64,000 nt of DNA from Comamonas aquatica NBRC 14918. GTDB taxonomy: Bacteria > Pseudomonadota > Gammaproteobacteria > Burkholderiales > Burkholderiaceae_C. The DNA is taken from positions 120,608 to 184,607 of the forward strand of contig NZ_BBJR01000022.1 of the NCBI RefSeq assembly GCF_000739875.1, given 5' to 3'. The notes beneath the pieces were generated by a model, which had not been told where the DNA came from, ran no database searches, and worked only from the letters and a program-made list of their open reading frames with translations. Positions 54,096-63,691 of this stretch are shown here, piece by piece. The position numbers were made by a program, and so were the translations under genes. How positions within the stretch are numbered: the first letter of the stretch is position 1; each line of letters opens with the position of its first letter.

Positions 54096-55175
54096 TTACA
54101 GCTTTTGCGTCGACATGAAGTTGTCGAAACGGCCTTCTGCAAAACGGAACCACAGCACCTGGTCGCGCTGGAAGTTGCGGTAGTCGGCGTAGATCTTCTT
54201 CCAGTCGGGGTTGCTGTTGTCCAGGTCGGCGTACAGGTCCATGGCGCTCTTGAACGAGGCTTCCAGCACCTGCTGTGGGAAAGGCAGCACCTTGGCCTTG
54301 GCCGCCACCAGCTGCTTGAGCGCGCCGGGGTTGCGCGAGTCGTAACGCGCCTGGCAGGTCACGTGCGCCTCCATGGCGGCCGCGCGCACGATGGCCTTGT
54401 ACTCGTTGCTCAGGCTGTTGAAGGCCTTGTCGTTGATGTACAGCGACAGGTTCAGCGAACCTTCCCACCAGCCGGGGTAGTAGTAGAAAGGAGCCACCTT
54501 GTTCAGGCCCAGCTTCAGGTCGTCGTAGGGGCCGATCCACTCGGCCGCATCGATGGTGCCCTTTTCCAGCGACTGGTAGATTTCACCGGCCGGAATGTTC
54601 TGGGGCACGCCGCCCATGCGCTCGATCACCTTGCCGGCAAAGCCGCCCACGCGGAACTTCAGGCCCTTGATGTCCTCGGTGGACTTGACTTCCTTGCGGA
54701 ACCAGCCGCCCATCTGCGCGCCCGTGTTACCGCATGGCAGAGGCACGATATTGTACTTGGCGTAGAACTCCTGCATCAGCTTGCCGCCGTTGCCATCGAC
54801 CATCCACGAGGTCAGCTGGCGCGAGTTCATGCCGAAGGGAATCGCACCGCCAATCGCAAACACTTCGTTCTTGCCGAAGAAGTAGTAAGGCGCTGTGTGC
54901 GCCGCTTCCACGGAACCGTTTTGCACGCCATCCACCACGTTGAACGCGGGCATCAGCTCGCCAGCCTGGTGGACAGAGATTTCAAACTTACCGCCGGTTT
55001 GCGCCTTGACCGATTGTGCAAACACATCGGCCGCACCATAAATGGTGTCCAGCGACTTGGGGAAACTGGAGGCAATGCGCCAGCGCAGTGCAGGTTGTGC
55101 GTGCACGGCTGGGGCTGCGGCGGCAGCCAGAACACCGGCGATACCGGCATTTTTGAGCATGGAACGACGATCCAT
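54096..55175 (-). CDS. TRAP transporter substrate-binding protein (DctP type), copy 1
   Basis: A 359-residue TRAP binding protein of the mannitol/chloroaromatic/2-oxoacid (SmoM/TakP/FcbT1) branch. The N-terminus MDRRSMLKNAGIAG is a Tat-like signal ending at VHAQ. The mature protein begins ALRWRIASSFPKSLDTIYG and contains the ligand-helix motif GNTGAQMGGWFRKE. AAGGAG before the ATG supports the start at 55175. A second, closely similar gene lies immediately upstream. No permease genes are adjacent; the DctQM pair at 17501-19884 is of the matching branch. Confidence 0.94.
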   Translation of the reverse strand: MDRRSMLKNAGIAGVLAAAAAPAVHAQPALRWRIASSFPKSLDTIYGAADVFAQSVKAQTGGKFEISVHQAGELMPAFNVVDGVQNGSVEAAHTAPYYFFGKNEVFAIGGAIPFGMNSRQLTSWMVDGNGGKLMQEFYAKYNIVPLPCGNTGAQMGGWFRKEVKSTEDIKGLKFRVGGFAGKVIERMGGVPQNIPAGEIYQSLEKGTIDAAEWIGPYDDLKLGLNKVAPFYYYPGWWEGSLNLSLYINDKAFNSLSNEYKAIVRAAAMEAHVTCQARYDSRNPGALKQLVAAKAKVLPFPQQVLEASFKSAMDLYADLDNSNPDWKKIYADYRNFQRDQVLWFRFAEGRFDNFMSTQKL

Positions 55176-55348
55176 TCGGGGTCTCCTTAGGGGTTGTAAA
55201 ACGAACCTCTCCCTCCTGCATCGCTTCTTTGGCGATGTACAGGCGAAAAAAAACCGGTGCTGTCGCGCCAGGGCGCGCATATCCGCCGGTTCCGGGAAGG
55301 CTGCCAATGCATGAGGGTATTCATAGCTTGGCAGCGGATATCACAGGC

Positions 55349-56431
55349 TTAGAGCTTGACCGAGGTCATGTACTGGTTGTAGCGCAGCTCCGAGAAGCGC
55401 TCCCACAACAGCTGATCGCGCTGGAAGGCGCGCATGTCCTGGTGGATCTTCTTGAACTCGGGCGACTTGGCCTCGTGCTCGGCAAACACTTCCATCGAGG
55501 CCTTGAAGCCGGCGTCCATGACGTCCTTGGGGAAAGCCTTGAGCTGGGTCTTGTCGGCCACCAGCTTCTTGATCGCGATCGGGTTGAACGCGTCGTACTT
55601 GGCGGTCATGTCGCGCGCAGCCACGCGGGTGGCGACATCGACGATTTCCTTGAACTCGGGCGACAGCGCGGCATAGGCCTTGGCGTTCACGAAGAACTCC
55701 AGCTCGGCGCCACCTTCCCACCAGCCGGGGTAGTAGTAGTAAGGTGCGACCTTGTTGAAGCCCAGCTTCTGGTCGTCGTGCGGGCCGACGAACTCGGTGG
55801 CGTCCAGCGTACCCTTTTCCAGTGCCTGGTACACATCGCCGGCCGGCATGTTCTGCGACACCACACCCAGCTTGGCCATGGCTTCGCCGAACAGGCCGCC
55901 GCCCAGGCGCATCTTCAGGCCCTTGAGGTCGGCCACGGACTTCATTTCCTTGCGGTACCAGCCGCCCATCTGCGTGCCGGTGTTGCCGGCGCTGTAGCTC
56001 TTGATGTTGTAGTTGGCGCAGAAGGCATCGAACAGCTTGCGGCCGTTGCCGTGCTCCATCCAGGCATCCATCTGGCGGGCGGTCAGGCCGAAAGGCACGG
56101 CGCAGCCAAACGCGAAGATCGAATTCTTGCCGGTGAAGTAGTAAGGAGCGGTCTGCGCCATTTCAATGGTGCTGTTTTCCAGCGCGTCCACCACGCCAAA
56201 GGCGGGCATCAACTCACCAGCTGCGTGCAACGACACTTCGAACTTGCCACCGGACAAGGCCTTGACGGTTTGGGCAAATTTTTCAGCACTGCCGAAGATG
56301 GTGTCCAGCGACTTGGGAAAGCTCGATGCCAGACGCCAGCGCACGGCTTGTTGCGCATGCACGGCTGGTGCTGCAGCGGCAGCCAGGACACCAGCAATAC
56401 CAGCATTTTTGATGAGGGAACGACGGTCCAT
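55349..56431 (-). CDS. TRAP transporter substrate-binding protein (DctP type), copy 2
   Basis: A 360-residue paralogue of the preceding protein, colinear over its whole length and nearly identical in the signal peptide (MDRRSLIKNAGIAGVLAAAA). It shares SSFPKSLDTIFG, AGELMPAFGVVDALEN and GNTGTQMGGWYRKE, but ligand-region residues differ, so ligand preference may differ. AAGGAG six bases before the ATG fixes the start. The 173-bp gap to copy 1 contains an inverted repeat GCTGCCAA/TTGGCAGC (55300-55335) that might modulate read-through between them. Confidence 0.94.
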   Translation of the reverse strand: MDRRSLIKNAGIAGVLAAAAAPAVHAQQAVRWRLASSFPKSLDTIFGSAEKFAQTVKALSGGKFEVSLHAAGELMPAFGVVDALENSTIEMAQTAPYYFTGKNSIFAFGCAVPFGLTARQMDAWMEHGNGRKLFDAFCANYNIKSYSAGNTGTQMGGWYRKEMKSVADLKGLKMRLGGGLFGEAMAKLGVVSQNMPAGDVYQALEKGTLDATEFVGPHDDQKLGFNKVAPYYYYPGWWEGGAELEFFVNAKAYAALSPEFKEIVDVATRVAARDMTAKYDAFNPIAIKKLVADKTQLKAFPKDVMDAGFKASMEVFAEHEAKSPEFKKIHQDMRAFQRDQLLWERFSELRYNQYMTSVKL

Positions 56432-56617
56432 TTTTTCTCCTTAGATACGCAAACACAGCTGCCGCAGGCAAAGCTGCCCCTGTGCGCAAACGGTCCAGGG
56501 GGTGTGCAAAATTCTAGGAAGGGAAAAGGAGAAAACCGTTGGGGGTAAACCCCCGAAACCGGCGAGTCTTCAGCCAAATGTCAGACAGGCATGGACCCGC
56601 GCGGCCCTCCGGACACC

Positions 56618-58519
56618 TTAGGCTTGGGTCTGCAAAAAGCGCTGGCGGATGGCCCGCTCGATCCCCGCGGCATCCAGCCCTTGCAAGGCCAGCAGCTTGG
56701 CGGGATCCCCGTGCTCGATGAAGCGATCCGGCAGGCCCAGGTGCAGCACCGGCAGGGTGATGCCGGCGGCCGCCAGGGCCTCGGACACCGCCGCGCCCGC
56801 ACCGCCGTGGATACAGCCCTCCTCCACGGTCACCAGCACATCGTGGCCCTGTGCCAGCTCCCGCACCAGCGCCTCGTCCAGCGGCTTGGCCCAGCGCATG
56901 TTGGCCACCGTCGCATCCAGCGACTGACCGGCCTCCAGGGCCGGGTACAGCAGGGTACCAAACGCCAGGATGGCAATGCGGGGTGCCATGCCCGGCTCGG
57001 TCTGGCGTGGTGCCGCACTGTAGCGACGCACCTCACCCTTGCCGAACGGCAGCGCGGACAGATCCAGTAAAGGCTCCACGCCCACGCCGGCGCCACGCGG
57101 ATAGCGCACGCACACCGGGTGATCCTGCTCGTAGGCCGTGGTCAGCAGTTGGCGACACTCACGCTCATCGGCGGGGCAGGCCATGCTCATGTTCGGGATG
57201 CAGCGCACAAAGGCGATGTCGTAGGCCCCGGCGTGCGTGGCACCATCGGCCCCCACCAGACCAGCACGGTCCAGCGCGAACACCATGGGCAGGTTCTGCA
57301 GAGCCACGTCATGGATCATCTGGTCATAGGCGCGCTGCAGGAAGGTGGAGTAGATCGCCACCACGGGCTTCACGCCTTCGCAGGCCATACCGGCCGCAAA
57401 GGTCACGGCGTGCTGCTCGGCAATCCCGACGTCGTAGTAGCGATCGGGAAAGCGCTTTTCAAACTCCACCATGCCCGAGCCTTCGCGCATGGCTGGCGTG
57501 ATGCCGACCAGGCGCTCGTCCTGGGCCGCCATGTCGCACAGCCACTGGCCGAAGATCTGGGTGAAGGTGGGCTTGGCAGGTGCACCACTCTTGACGATGC
57601 CGACCTTGGGGTCGAACTTGCCAGGGCCGTGGTAGGTGACCGGATCGGCCTCAGCCAGCTTGTAGCCATGGCCCTTCTTGGTCACCACATGCAGAAATTG
57701 CGGGCCATCCAGGCTGCGGATGTTTTCCAGCGTGGGGATCAAGGAATCGAGGTCGTGGCCGTCGATCGGACCGATGTAGTTGAAGCCGAAGTTCTCGAAC
57801 ATGGTGGCCGGCACCACCATGCCCTTGGCATGCTGCTCCAGCCGCTTGGCCAGCTCCAGCAGCGGAGGCACCTGCTTGAGCACGTTCTTGCCGACATTGC
57901 GGGCTGCTGCGTAGAACTGGCCGCTCATGAGCTGCGCCAGATAGCGGTTCAGCGCCCCCACCGGCGGGCTGATGCTCATGTCGTTGTCGTTCAGGATGAC
58001 CAGCAGGTTGCCATCCAGCACCCCGGCGTTGTTCATGGCTTCGAACGCCATGCCCGCAGTCATCGCCCCATCGCCGATCACCGCAATCGCCCGGCGATCT
58101 TCGCCCTTGCGCTTGGCGGCCATGGCCATACCCAGGGCCGCAGAAATGCTGGTCGACGAATGCGCCGTGCCAAAGGTGTCGTACTCGCTTTCGCTGCGCA
58201 GCGGGAATCCGGAAATACCGCCCAGTTGGCGCAGCGTGGACATGCGGTCACGGCGACCGGTCAGGATCTTGTGCGGGTAGGTCTGGTGGCCCACGTCCCA
58301 CACCACGCGGTCGTGCGGGGTATCGAACACATAGTGCAGGGCCACCGTCAGCTCGACCGTGCCGAGGTTGGAGCTGAGGTGCCCACCGGTCTTGGACACG
58401 CTGTCCAGCACATAGGCCCGCAGTTCCTCGGACAGCGCCTTGAGCTCGCTGCGGGACAGGGTCCGCAGGTCAGACGGTGCATTCACTTTCTGCAGCAAAG
58501 GGTAAGCGTTTGTGGTCAT
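56618..58519 (-). CDS. dxs: 1-deoxy-D-xylulose-5-phosphate synthase
   Basis: A 633-residue thiamine-diphosphate enzyme that joins pyruvate and glyceraldehyde-3-phosphate in the first step of the non-mevalonate isoprenoid pathway. Active-site histidines H47 ([10 protein letters not shown]) and H78 ([10 protein letters not shown]), the ThDP motif [18 protein letters not shown] and the second-half motif [14 protein letters not shown] are intact. The start at 58519 (MTTNAYPLL) is preferred over an upstream in-frame GTG. It is the last gene of the xseB-ispA-dxs operon. Confidence 0.97.
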   Translation of the reverse strand: MTTNAYPLLQKVNAPSDLRTLSRSELKALSEELRAYVLDSVSKTGGHLSSNLGTVELTVALHYVFDTPHDRVVWDVGHQTYPHKILTGRRDRMSTLRQLGGISGFPLRSESEYDTFGTAHSSTSISAALGMAMAAKRKGEDRRAIAVIGDGAMTAGMAFEAMNNAGVLDGNLLVILNDNDMSISPPVGALNRYLAQLMSGQFYAAARNVGKNVLKQVPPLLELAKRLEQHAKGMVVPATMFENFGFNYIGPIDGHDLDSLIPTLENIRSLDGPQFLHVVTKKGHGYKLAEADPVTYHGPGKFDPKVGIVKSGAPAKPTFTQIFGQWLCDMAAQDERLVGITPAMREGSGMVEFEKRFPDRYYDVGIAEQHAVTFAAGMACEGVKPVVAIYSTFLQRAYDQMIHDVALQNLPMVFALDRAGLVGADGATHAGAYDIAFVRCIPNMSMACPADERECRQLLTTAYEQDHPVCVRYPRGAGVGVEPLLDLSALPFGKGEVRRYSAAPRQTEPGMAPRIAILAFGTLLYPALEAGQSLDATVANMRWAKPLDEALVRELAQGHDVLVTVEEGCIHGGAGAAVSEALAAAGITLPVLHLGLPDRFIEHGDPAKLLALQGLDAAGIERAIRQRFLQTQA

Positions 58520-58617
58520 CGGCTCATCAGGGGTAGGCGGCGGAGGGCATGGCGCACAGTGTGTGCAGACCTGCGCCACCAATCAATAGGAAAAATTCGA
58601 CGTTGGCAGGCACGCAC

Positions 58618-59553
58618 TCAATGCGAGCGCCCCACCACCATGTGGGCCAGGGCACTCAAGGCTTGCACATTCTGCAGGCCACTGCCCGCCAGGGCCTGCA
58701 AGGACTGCTGGTACAGGGACTGCGCGTAGGCCCGCGCAGGCTCCAGCCCCATCAGGGAGACATAGGTAGGTTTGTCATTGTCGGCATCCTTGCCCGGCGT
58801 CTTGCCCAGCGTGGCGGCATCTGCCACCACGTCCAGCACATCATCGACCACCTGGAAGGCCAGGCCCAGCAACTGGGCGTAGCGCATCAAGGCCTGCTGG
58901 GCCGTTTCAGAGACAACCCCACAGGCCATGCCCATGGCCACGCTGGCTTCCAGCAAGGCACCGGTCTTGAGGCTGTGCATGCGGCGTAGTTGCGCCTCCG
59001 TCAGCGACTGGCCGACACTGGCCAGGTCAATGGCCTGCCCGCCTGCCATGCCATGCGCCCCGGCAGCACGGGCCAGCAAACGGCACAGTTGGGCCTGCAT
59101 GCTCGCGGGCACCTGCGCATCGGCGGGCGTCAGCAGCTCGAACGCCAGCACCTGCAGGGCGTCGCCGGCAAGCAGGGCCCGGGCTTCTCCGAACTGCACG
59201 TGCACCGTGGGCTTGCCACGGCGCAGCACATCGTTGTCCATGCAGGGCATGTCGTCATGCACCAGGGAATAGGCGTGGATCAACTCCACCGCGCAGGCCG
59301 CGCGGGTGGCGGCCTGCGGCAGCCCTTGCACCGCCTGGGCGGCCGCCAGCACCAGCAGGGGACGCAGGCGCTTGCCACCATCCAGCACGGCATAGCGCAT
59401 GGCATCGCCCAAATCTGCCGGGGTATCCACGCCCACCCACTGGGACAGTGCCTGCTCCACATGGTGCAGCTGCACCTCCATCCAGGACGTGAAGTCGAAC
59501 TCGGAAGCCGCGGGGGAAAAGCGAGGGGAAGTAGTCAAAATCTGTGGTTCCAT
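58618..59553 (-). CDS. ispA: (2E,6E)-farnesyl diphosphate synthase
   Basis: A 311-residue prenyltransferase that makes farnesyl diphosphate for quinones, undecaprenyl phosphate and possibly hopanoids. The first Asp-rich motif is D100-D101-MPCM-D106 (with the two-residue insert typical of bacterial enzymes), and the second is DDVLD at 237-241. GGKRLRP, AVELIHAYSLVHDD and the GQAIDL segment are present. It lies 9 bp after xseB, so they are co-transcribed. Confidence 0.96.
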   Translation of the reverse strand: MEPQILTTSPRFSPAASEFDFTSWMEVQLHHVEQALSQWVGVDTPADLGDAMRYAVLDGGKRLRPLLVLAAAQAVQGLPQAATRAACAVELIHAYSLVHDDMPCMDNDVLRRGKPTVHVQFGEARALLAGDALQVLAFELLTPADAQVPASMQAQLCRLLARAAGAHGMAGGQAIDLASVGQSLTEAQLRRMHSLKTGALLEASVAMGMACGVVSETAQQALMRYAQLLGLAFQVVDDVLDVVADAATLGKTPGKDADNDKPTYVSLMGLEPARAYAQSLYQQSLQALAGSGLQNVQALSALAHMVVGRSH

Positions 59554-59562
59554 GTCTGGCCG

Positions 59563-59811
59563 TCAATCATGCGACCATTGCTTGATCTGCCCCTCGTCCA
59601 AGGCACGGATCTGCGCCTCCACGGTATCGAGTTGCTGCCGGCAGAACTCCAGCAGGAAAGAGGCGCGGCGATAGCCCTGCATCATCTCCCCCAGGGGCAG
59701 TTGACCGGACTCCATGGCCACGGCCAGTTCTTCAAGCTCCGCCAGCGCCAGCTCGTAGCTTTCAGGTGGCGTGCATATCTCGGAGACGGCTTTGGTCTTC
59801 GCCTTGGGCAT
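59563..59811 (-). CDS. xseB: Exodeoxyribonuclease VII small subunit
   Basis: An 82-residue protein with the XseB core SYELALAELEELAVAMESGQ and LGEMMQGYRRASFLLEFCRQ, forming helical hairpins that bind the large subunit XseA in the single-strand nuclease ExoVII. It is the first gene of the xseB-ispA-dxs operon, a classic proteobacterial arrangement. xseA is not in the window. Confidence 0.95.
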   Translation of the reverse strand: MPKAKTKAVSEICTPPESYELALAELEELAVAMESGQLPLGEMMQGYRRASFLLEFCRQQLDTVEAQIRALDEGQIKQWSHD

Positions 59812-60130
59812 GGGAATGTTCGCGGGATTGGAAAGCCTTTGATTTTAGGCTGCCAAGGCTTGCGACCACCCCGGGGAACGCACACCCCGGCCCGCGGGAG
59901 CAAAATTTGACCGTGCCACGGCCCAAGCGGTTGATATAAATACACATAACCGATCGGCGGGAATAACCCCACCGCTTACAATCCCATTCCCGTCCAACCG
60001 GCCCTCCGCCTTGTGCATTGACGGACAAAGCTTCATGCATCTGTCCTGTTGCGCTGTGGCATGGCCGGTTTTATTTTTTCACCCGTGCACGATGCACCTC
60101 CCTGTGGGGAGTCTTTAGGTCAGGTCACCC
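59812..60130. other. Divergent promoter region between xseB and the Rieske gene
   Basis: A 319-bp gap without a convincing gene. TTGACC (59907-59912) and TATAAA within TTGATATAAATA (59931-59942) could be promoter elements for the Rieske gene, but their spacing is too long to form one classical promoter. The 60000-60120 stretch contains AT-rich and short hairpin-like patches. No RNA gene could be supported. Confidence 0.4.
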
Positions 60131-61270
60131 ATGTCTGATTTAAGTCTTCAACTGCAGCAGGCCGCAAGCCAACTACCAGTTTCAAGCTATTTCGATGCCG
60201 CGCTGTTCCAGCGCGAGATGGAAACCATCTTCCAGCAAGGGCCCCGCTACGTCGGCAGCAGTGTGTCGGTGCCGGAGATCGGCGACTACTACGCCCTGCC
60301 GCAGGAACACGAAGGCCGCGCCCTGGTCCGCAACGACCAGGGCCAAATCGAGCTGATCTCCAACATCTGCCGCCATCGCCAGGCGGTCATGCTCAAGGGC
60401 CGGGGCAACCTGAAAACCGAAGGCAAGGGCCACGCCGGCGGCAACATCGTCTGCCCGCTGCACCGCTGGACCTACAGTACCAGCGGCGAGCTGCTGGGTG
60501 CGCCGCATTTCAGCCACGATCCCTGCCTGCACCTGAACAACTACAAGCTGCGCGAGTGGAACGGCATGCTGTTCGAGGACAACGGCCGCGACGTGGCCGC
60601 CGACCTGGCCGGCATGGCACTGCGCGAGCAACTGAGCTTTGACGGGCTGGTGCTGCACCACGTGGAAATGCACGAGTGCAACTACAACTGGAAGACCTTC
60701 ATTGAGGTCTATCTGGAGGACTACCACGTCGGCCCCTTCCACCCCGGCCTGGGCAACTTCGTGACCTGCGACGACCTCCAGTGGGAATTCGCCAAGGAGT
60801 ACTCGGTGCAGACCGTGGGTGTGGCCCCGACCTTCGGCAAGCCCGGCTCCGCGGTGTACAAGAAGTGGCACGACGTGCTGCTGCAGTACCGCAACGGAGA
60901 GCTGCCCGAGCGCGGCGCGATCTGGCTGACCTACTACCCGCACATCATGGTGGAGTGGTATCCGCACGTGCTGACGGTCTCCACCCTGCACCCCCTCAGC
61001 CCCACCAAGACCATGAACGTGGTGGAGTTCTACTACCTCGAGGAAATCGCGGCCTTCGAGCCCGAATTCATCGCGGCACAGAAGGCGGCCTACATGGAAA
61101 CCGCCATCGAGGACGATGAGATCGGCGAGCGCATGGACGCCGGGCGCCGCGCCCTGATGGAACGGGGCGACAACGAGGTCGGCCCCTACCAAAGCCCCAT
61201 GGAAGATGGCATGCAGCATTTCCATGAGTGGTATCGCCAAACAATGGGCGCGCACCTGCCACAGCGCTGA
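60131..61270 (+). CDS. Rieske non-heme iron oxygenase, alpha-subunit type
   Basis: A 379-residue Rieske oxygenase. Cluster ligands are C80, H82, C108 and H111 (CRHRQ and CPLHRW); the gap between H82 and C108 is 25 residues, longer than the usual 16-17, owing to KTEGKGHAGG. The catalytic region NWKTFIEVYLEDYHVGPFHP holds the iron histidines H199 and H204. A glutamate (E196) appears where most relatives have the bridging aspartate, as in carnitine monooxygenase. No ferredoxin, reductase or beta subunit is encoded nearby. It is divergent from the isoprenoid operon, an association I recall in related genomes; substrate unknown. Confidence 0.88.
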   Translation: MSDLSLQLQQAASQLPVSSYFDAALFQREMETIFQQGPRYVGSSVSVPEIGDYYALPQEHEGRALVRNDQGQIELISNICRHRQAVMLKGRGNLKTEGKGHAGGNIVCPLHRWTYSTSGELLGAPHFSHDPCLHLNNYKLREWNGMLFEDNGRDVAADLAGMALREQLSFDGLVLHHVEMHECNYNWKTFIEVYLEDYHVGPFHPGLGNFVTCDDLQWEFAKEYSVQTVGVAPTFGKPGSAVYKKWHDVLLQYRNGELPERGAIWLTYYPHIMVEWYPHVLTVSTLHPLSPTKTMNVVEFYYLEEIAAFEPEFIAAQKAAYMETAIEDDEIGERMDAGRRALMERGDNEVGPYQSPMEDGMQHFHEWYRQTMGAHLPQR

Positions 61271-61292
61271 GCTTTTTTGCTACGCTCTCCAG

Positions 61293-61332
61293 AGCTGCCA
61301 ACGCCCGCCAACCGGGCGCTGGCAGCTTTTTT
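61293..61332 (+). terminator. Intrinsic terminator after the Rieske gene
   Basis: AGCTGCCAACGCCC (61293-61306) pairs with GGGCGCTGGCAGCT (ending 61326) with one mismatch, followed by six T. Confidence 0.85.
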
Positions 61333-61387
61333 CATAGGCAAGAACGGCGGGCCGTTCTGCACAACACAACAGTCAGGGACGGCGCTC

Positions 61388-62305
61388 ATGCAAGTGCTAT
61401 GGATGGTGGTGGGGGCGTTTCTGTTCGCCACCATGGGGGTCTGCATCAAATACGCGGCGGTGCATTTCCACACCACAGAAATCGTGTTCTACCGCGGCCT
61501 GATCGGCATGCTCGCCATGTGGCTGCTCAGCGCCTCCCAGGGCGTGTCCCTGAAAACCCGCCACCCCTGGATGCACGCCTGGCGCAGCCTGATCGGCGTT
61601 ACGGCCATGGGCTGCTGGTTCTACGCCATCACCCAGATGCCGCTGGCCAGCGCCATGACCCTCAACTACATGAGTAGCATCTGGATTGCCGTGTTCCTGC
61701 TGGCCGGGGCCCTGTGGTCGCTGCACCCGCGCAGCGGCCGCACACCGCAACCGCTGAATGTGCCGCTGCTGCTGACCATCGTGGCGGGTTTTGTGGGCGT
61801 GGTGCTGATGCTGCAGCCCAGCTTTGCCCAGGAGCAGACCACGGCCGCGCTGATCGGCCTGGGCTCCGGGGTGCTGTCGGCCATGGCCTATATGCAGGTC
61901 GTGGCGCTGTCGCGCATGGGCGAGCCCGAATCGCGCACCGTGTTCTTCTTTGGCCTGGGCTGCACCCTGCTGGGCCTGGTCGCCAGCGGCATCACCGGTT
62001 TTTCCGCCTGGCCCGGCTGGCAAGCCAGCCTGTGGCTGCTGCCCATCGGCCTGCTGGCCGCCGGCGGCCAACTGTGCATGACGCGCGCCTATGCCCAGGC
62101 CAAGACCGCACGCGGCACCCTGGTGGTGGCCAACCTGCAGTACTCCGGGATTGTGTTTGCCGGCCTGTACAGCCTGTTCTGGTTCCACGACAGCCTGGGC
62201 TGGGAAGGCTGGCTGGGCATGCTGCTGATTGTGACCAGCGGCATCGCAGCCACCATCTTCCGCGCACGCGGCGCAGCAGCGCCAGCCAAGGCCGCAGGCC
62301 GGTGA
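61388..62305 (+). CDS. EamA-family (DMT superfamily) transporter, second copy
   Basis: A 305-residue transporter with ten helices in two EamA repeats, opening MQVLWMVVGAFLFATMGVCI and with GCWFYAITQMPLASAMTLNY at the pseudosymmetric middle of the first half. It is only distantly similar to the EamA protein at 48594-49514. The ATG at 61388 follows AGGGA and starts directly at the first helix. It precedes sseA on the same strand by 70 bp. Substrate unknown. Confidence 0.9.
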   Translation: MQVLWMVVGAFLFATMGVCIKYAAVHFHTTEIVFYRGLIGMLAMWLLSASQGVSLKTRHPWMHAWRSLIGVTAMGCWFYAITQMPLASAMTLNYMSSIWIAVFLLAGALWSLHPRSGRTPQPLNVPLLLTIVAGFVGVVLMLQPSFAQEQTTAALIGLGSGVLSAMAYMQVVALSRMGEPESRTVFFFGLGCTLLGLVASGITGFSAWPGWQASLWLLPIGLLAAGGQLCMTRAYAQAKTARGTLVVANLQYSGIVFAGLYSLFWFHDSLGWEGWLGMLLIVTSGIAATIFRARGAAAPAKAAGR

Positions 62306-62375
62306 ACCCAAGACCTGTGCCACAGGGCCCAATCCGTCCCACAATGTGCGCTGACAGAACTTTGAGAACACGGTC

Positions 62376-63278
62376 ATGACCTATACCACCCTGATCACCC
62401 CAGCCCAGTTGCAAGCCCTGGCAAGCAGTGGTCAACCCCACATGGTGTTCGATTGCAGCTTTGATCTGGGCAACCCGCCGGCCGGCCGGCAGCAATACCT
62501 GCAGGCCCACATCCCGGGCGCCGTGCATGCCGATCTGGACCAGCACCTGAGCGCCCGCCACGGTGCCCCCGGCAAGGACGGGCAGGTGCACACAGCAGCC
62601 ACCGACCAGCCTGCCTCCGGCGGGCGCCACCCCCTGCCCAGCCGCGAGCGCTTTGCCCAATGGCTGTCGTCCATCGGCTTTCGCAACGACATGCAGGCCG
62701 TGGTCTATGACCGCCAAGGCTGCAACTTCTGCGGCCGTCTGTGGTGGATGCTCAAATGGGCCGGCCATGACGCCGTGGCCGTGCTGGATGGCGGCCTGCC
62801 CGCCTGGACCGCCACGGGCGGCGCCACCAGCCAGGGCGACGAGCCCTCGCACTTCCAGTCCAACTTTGCCCTGCAGGACAGCCTGCGCCAGTTGGTGACG
62901 GCCGACGAGGTCGAAGCCCACCTGCAGCAGCCCGAGCGCCAGACCCTGATCGATGCGCGCGCCCCGGCCCGCTACCGTGGCGAGGTCGAGCCCCTGGACC
63001 CTGTCGCCGGCCACATTCCCGGCGCGCTGAACCGCCCCTTCGCCGAGAACATCGCCCTGGATGGCCGCTTCAAGCCCCAGGCACTGCTCAAGGCCGAGTT
63101 CGATGCCCTGCTGCAAGGCCGTGACCCGGCCACGGTGGTCCACCAGTGCGGCAGCGGTGTCAGCGCCCTGCCCAACCTGCTGGCGATGGAGGTTGCCGGA
63201 TTTCCACCGACACGGCTGTTTGCCGGGAGCTGGAGCGAATGGTGCAGCCATCCAGCACGCCCGGTCGCCAAAGGTTAA
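62376..63278 (+). CDS. sseA: Thiosulfate/3-mercaptopyruvate sulfurtransferase
   Basis: A 300-residue two-rhodanese-domain enzyme. The catalytic cysteine is C258 in HQCGSGVSAL, the CG[ST]GV loop typical of mercaptopyruvate sulfurtransferases rather than rhodaneses. The inactive first domain spans about residues 1-150. It moves sulfur from 3-mercaptopyruvate to a thiol acceptor in the cytoplasm. Upstream CTTTGAGAACA gives only a weak ribosome site. A long AT-rich region separates it from flhD. Confidence 0.93.
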   Translation: MTYTTLITPAQLQALASSGQPHMVFDCSFDLGNPPAGRQQYLQAHIPGAVHADLDQHLSARHGAPGKDGQVHTAATDQPASGGRHPLPSRERFAQWLSSIGFRNDMQAVVYDRQGCNFCGRLWWMLKWAGHDAVAVLDGGLPAWTATGGATSQGDEPSHFQSNFALQDSLRQLVTADEVEAHLQQPERQTLIDARAPARYRGEVEPLDPVAGHIPGALNRPFAENIALDGRFKPQALLKAEFDALLQGRDPATVVHQCGSGVSALPNLLAMEVAGFPPTRLFAGSWSEWCSHPARPVAKG

Positions 63279-63691
63279 CAACTTTTTCCCTATGAAACAG
63301 GGGGGTGTTTGCACCTTTTTCAGGAGCATCACCCCCTGCAAAATAGGGCACCATACATATATGCACTGATTAAACGTGGTTAACAATTAAAGTGTTTGGA
63401 AAGCTGCTTTTTCCCAGCTAGATTGCCACTTCAAAAGTGGCACAAAACAGTTACATTTACTGCACTGCACGCCATGTGCAGGGTTTTGTGTAAGAAAAAA
63501 TCCTACATCCTGTTGGCAACAACCAGACATGGCCTGGATGCCAACCAGACACTGCGCACCGGCGCACCCCGACTCCATTTCCTGCAGGCCCGGCCGCAGA
63601 ATTCATTCCATCAGATCGCCACTTGCTTGCAAGCACAGGCGACAGCCCCTCGAGGCCCATTTGAAGCTGGAAGCTGGAAAAGGATGTAGCC
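63279..63691 (+). promoter_or_regulatory. Upstream regulatory region of flhD
   Basis: A 413-bp gap much richer in A and T than its surroundings, especially 63340-63500, as expected for the heavily regulated flhDC promoter. It holds an inverted repeat GGGGGTG/CACCCCC (63301-63336) near the sseA end, and a perfect 7-bp hairpin GCCACTT/AAGTGGC (63425-63441). No promoter boxes could be set with confidence and no gene is supported here. Confidence 0.5.

Noticed and set aside
63279..63691. Small open frames between sseA and flhD
   Set aside because: They lack ribosome sites and codon bias, and the region is AT-rich as expected of a regulatory region.
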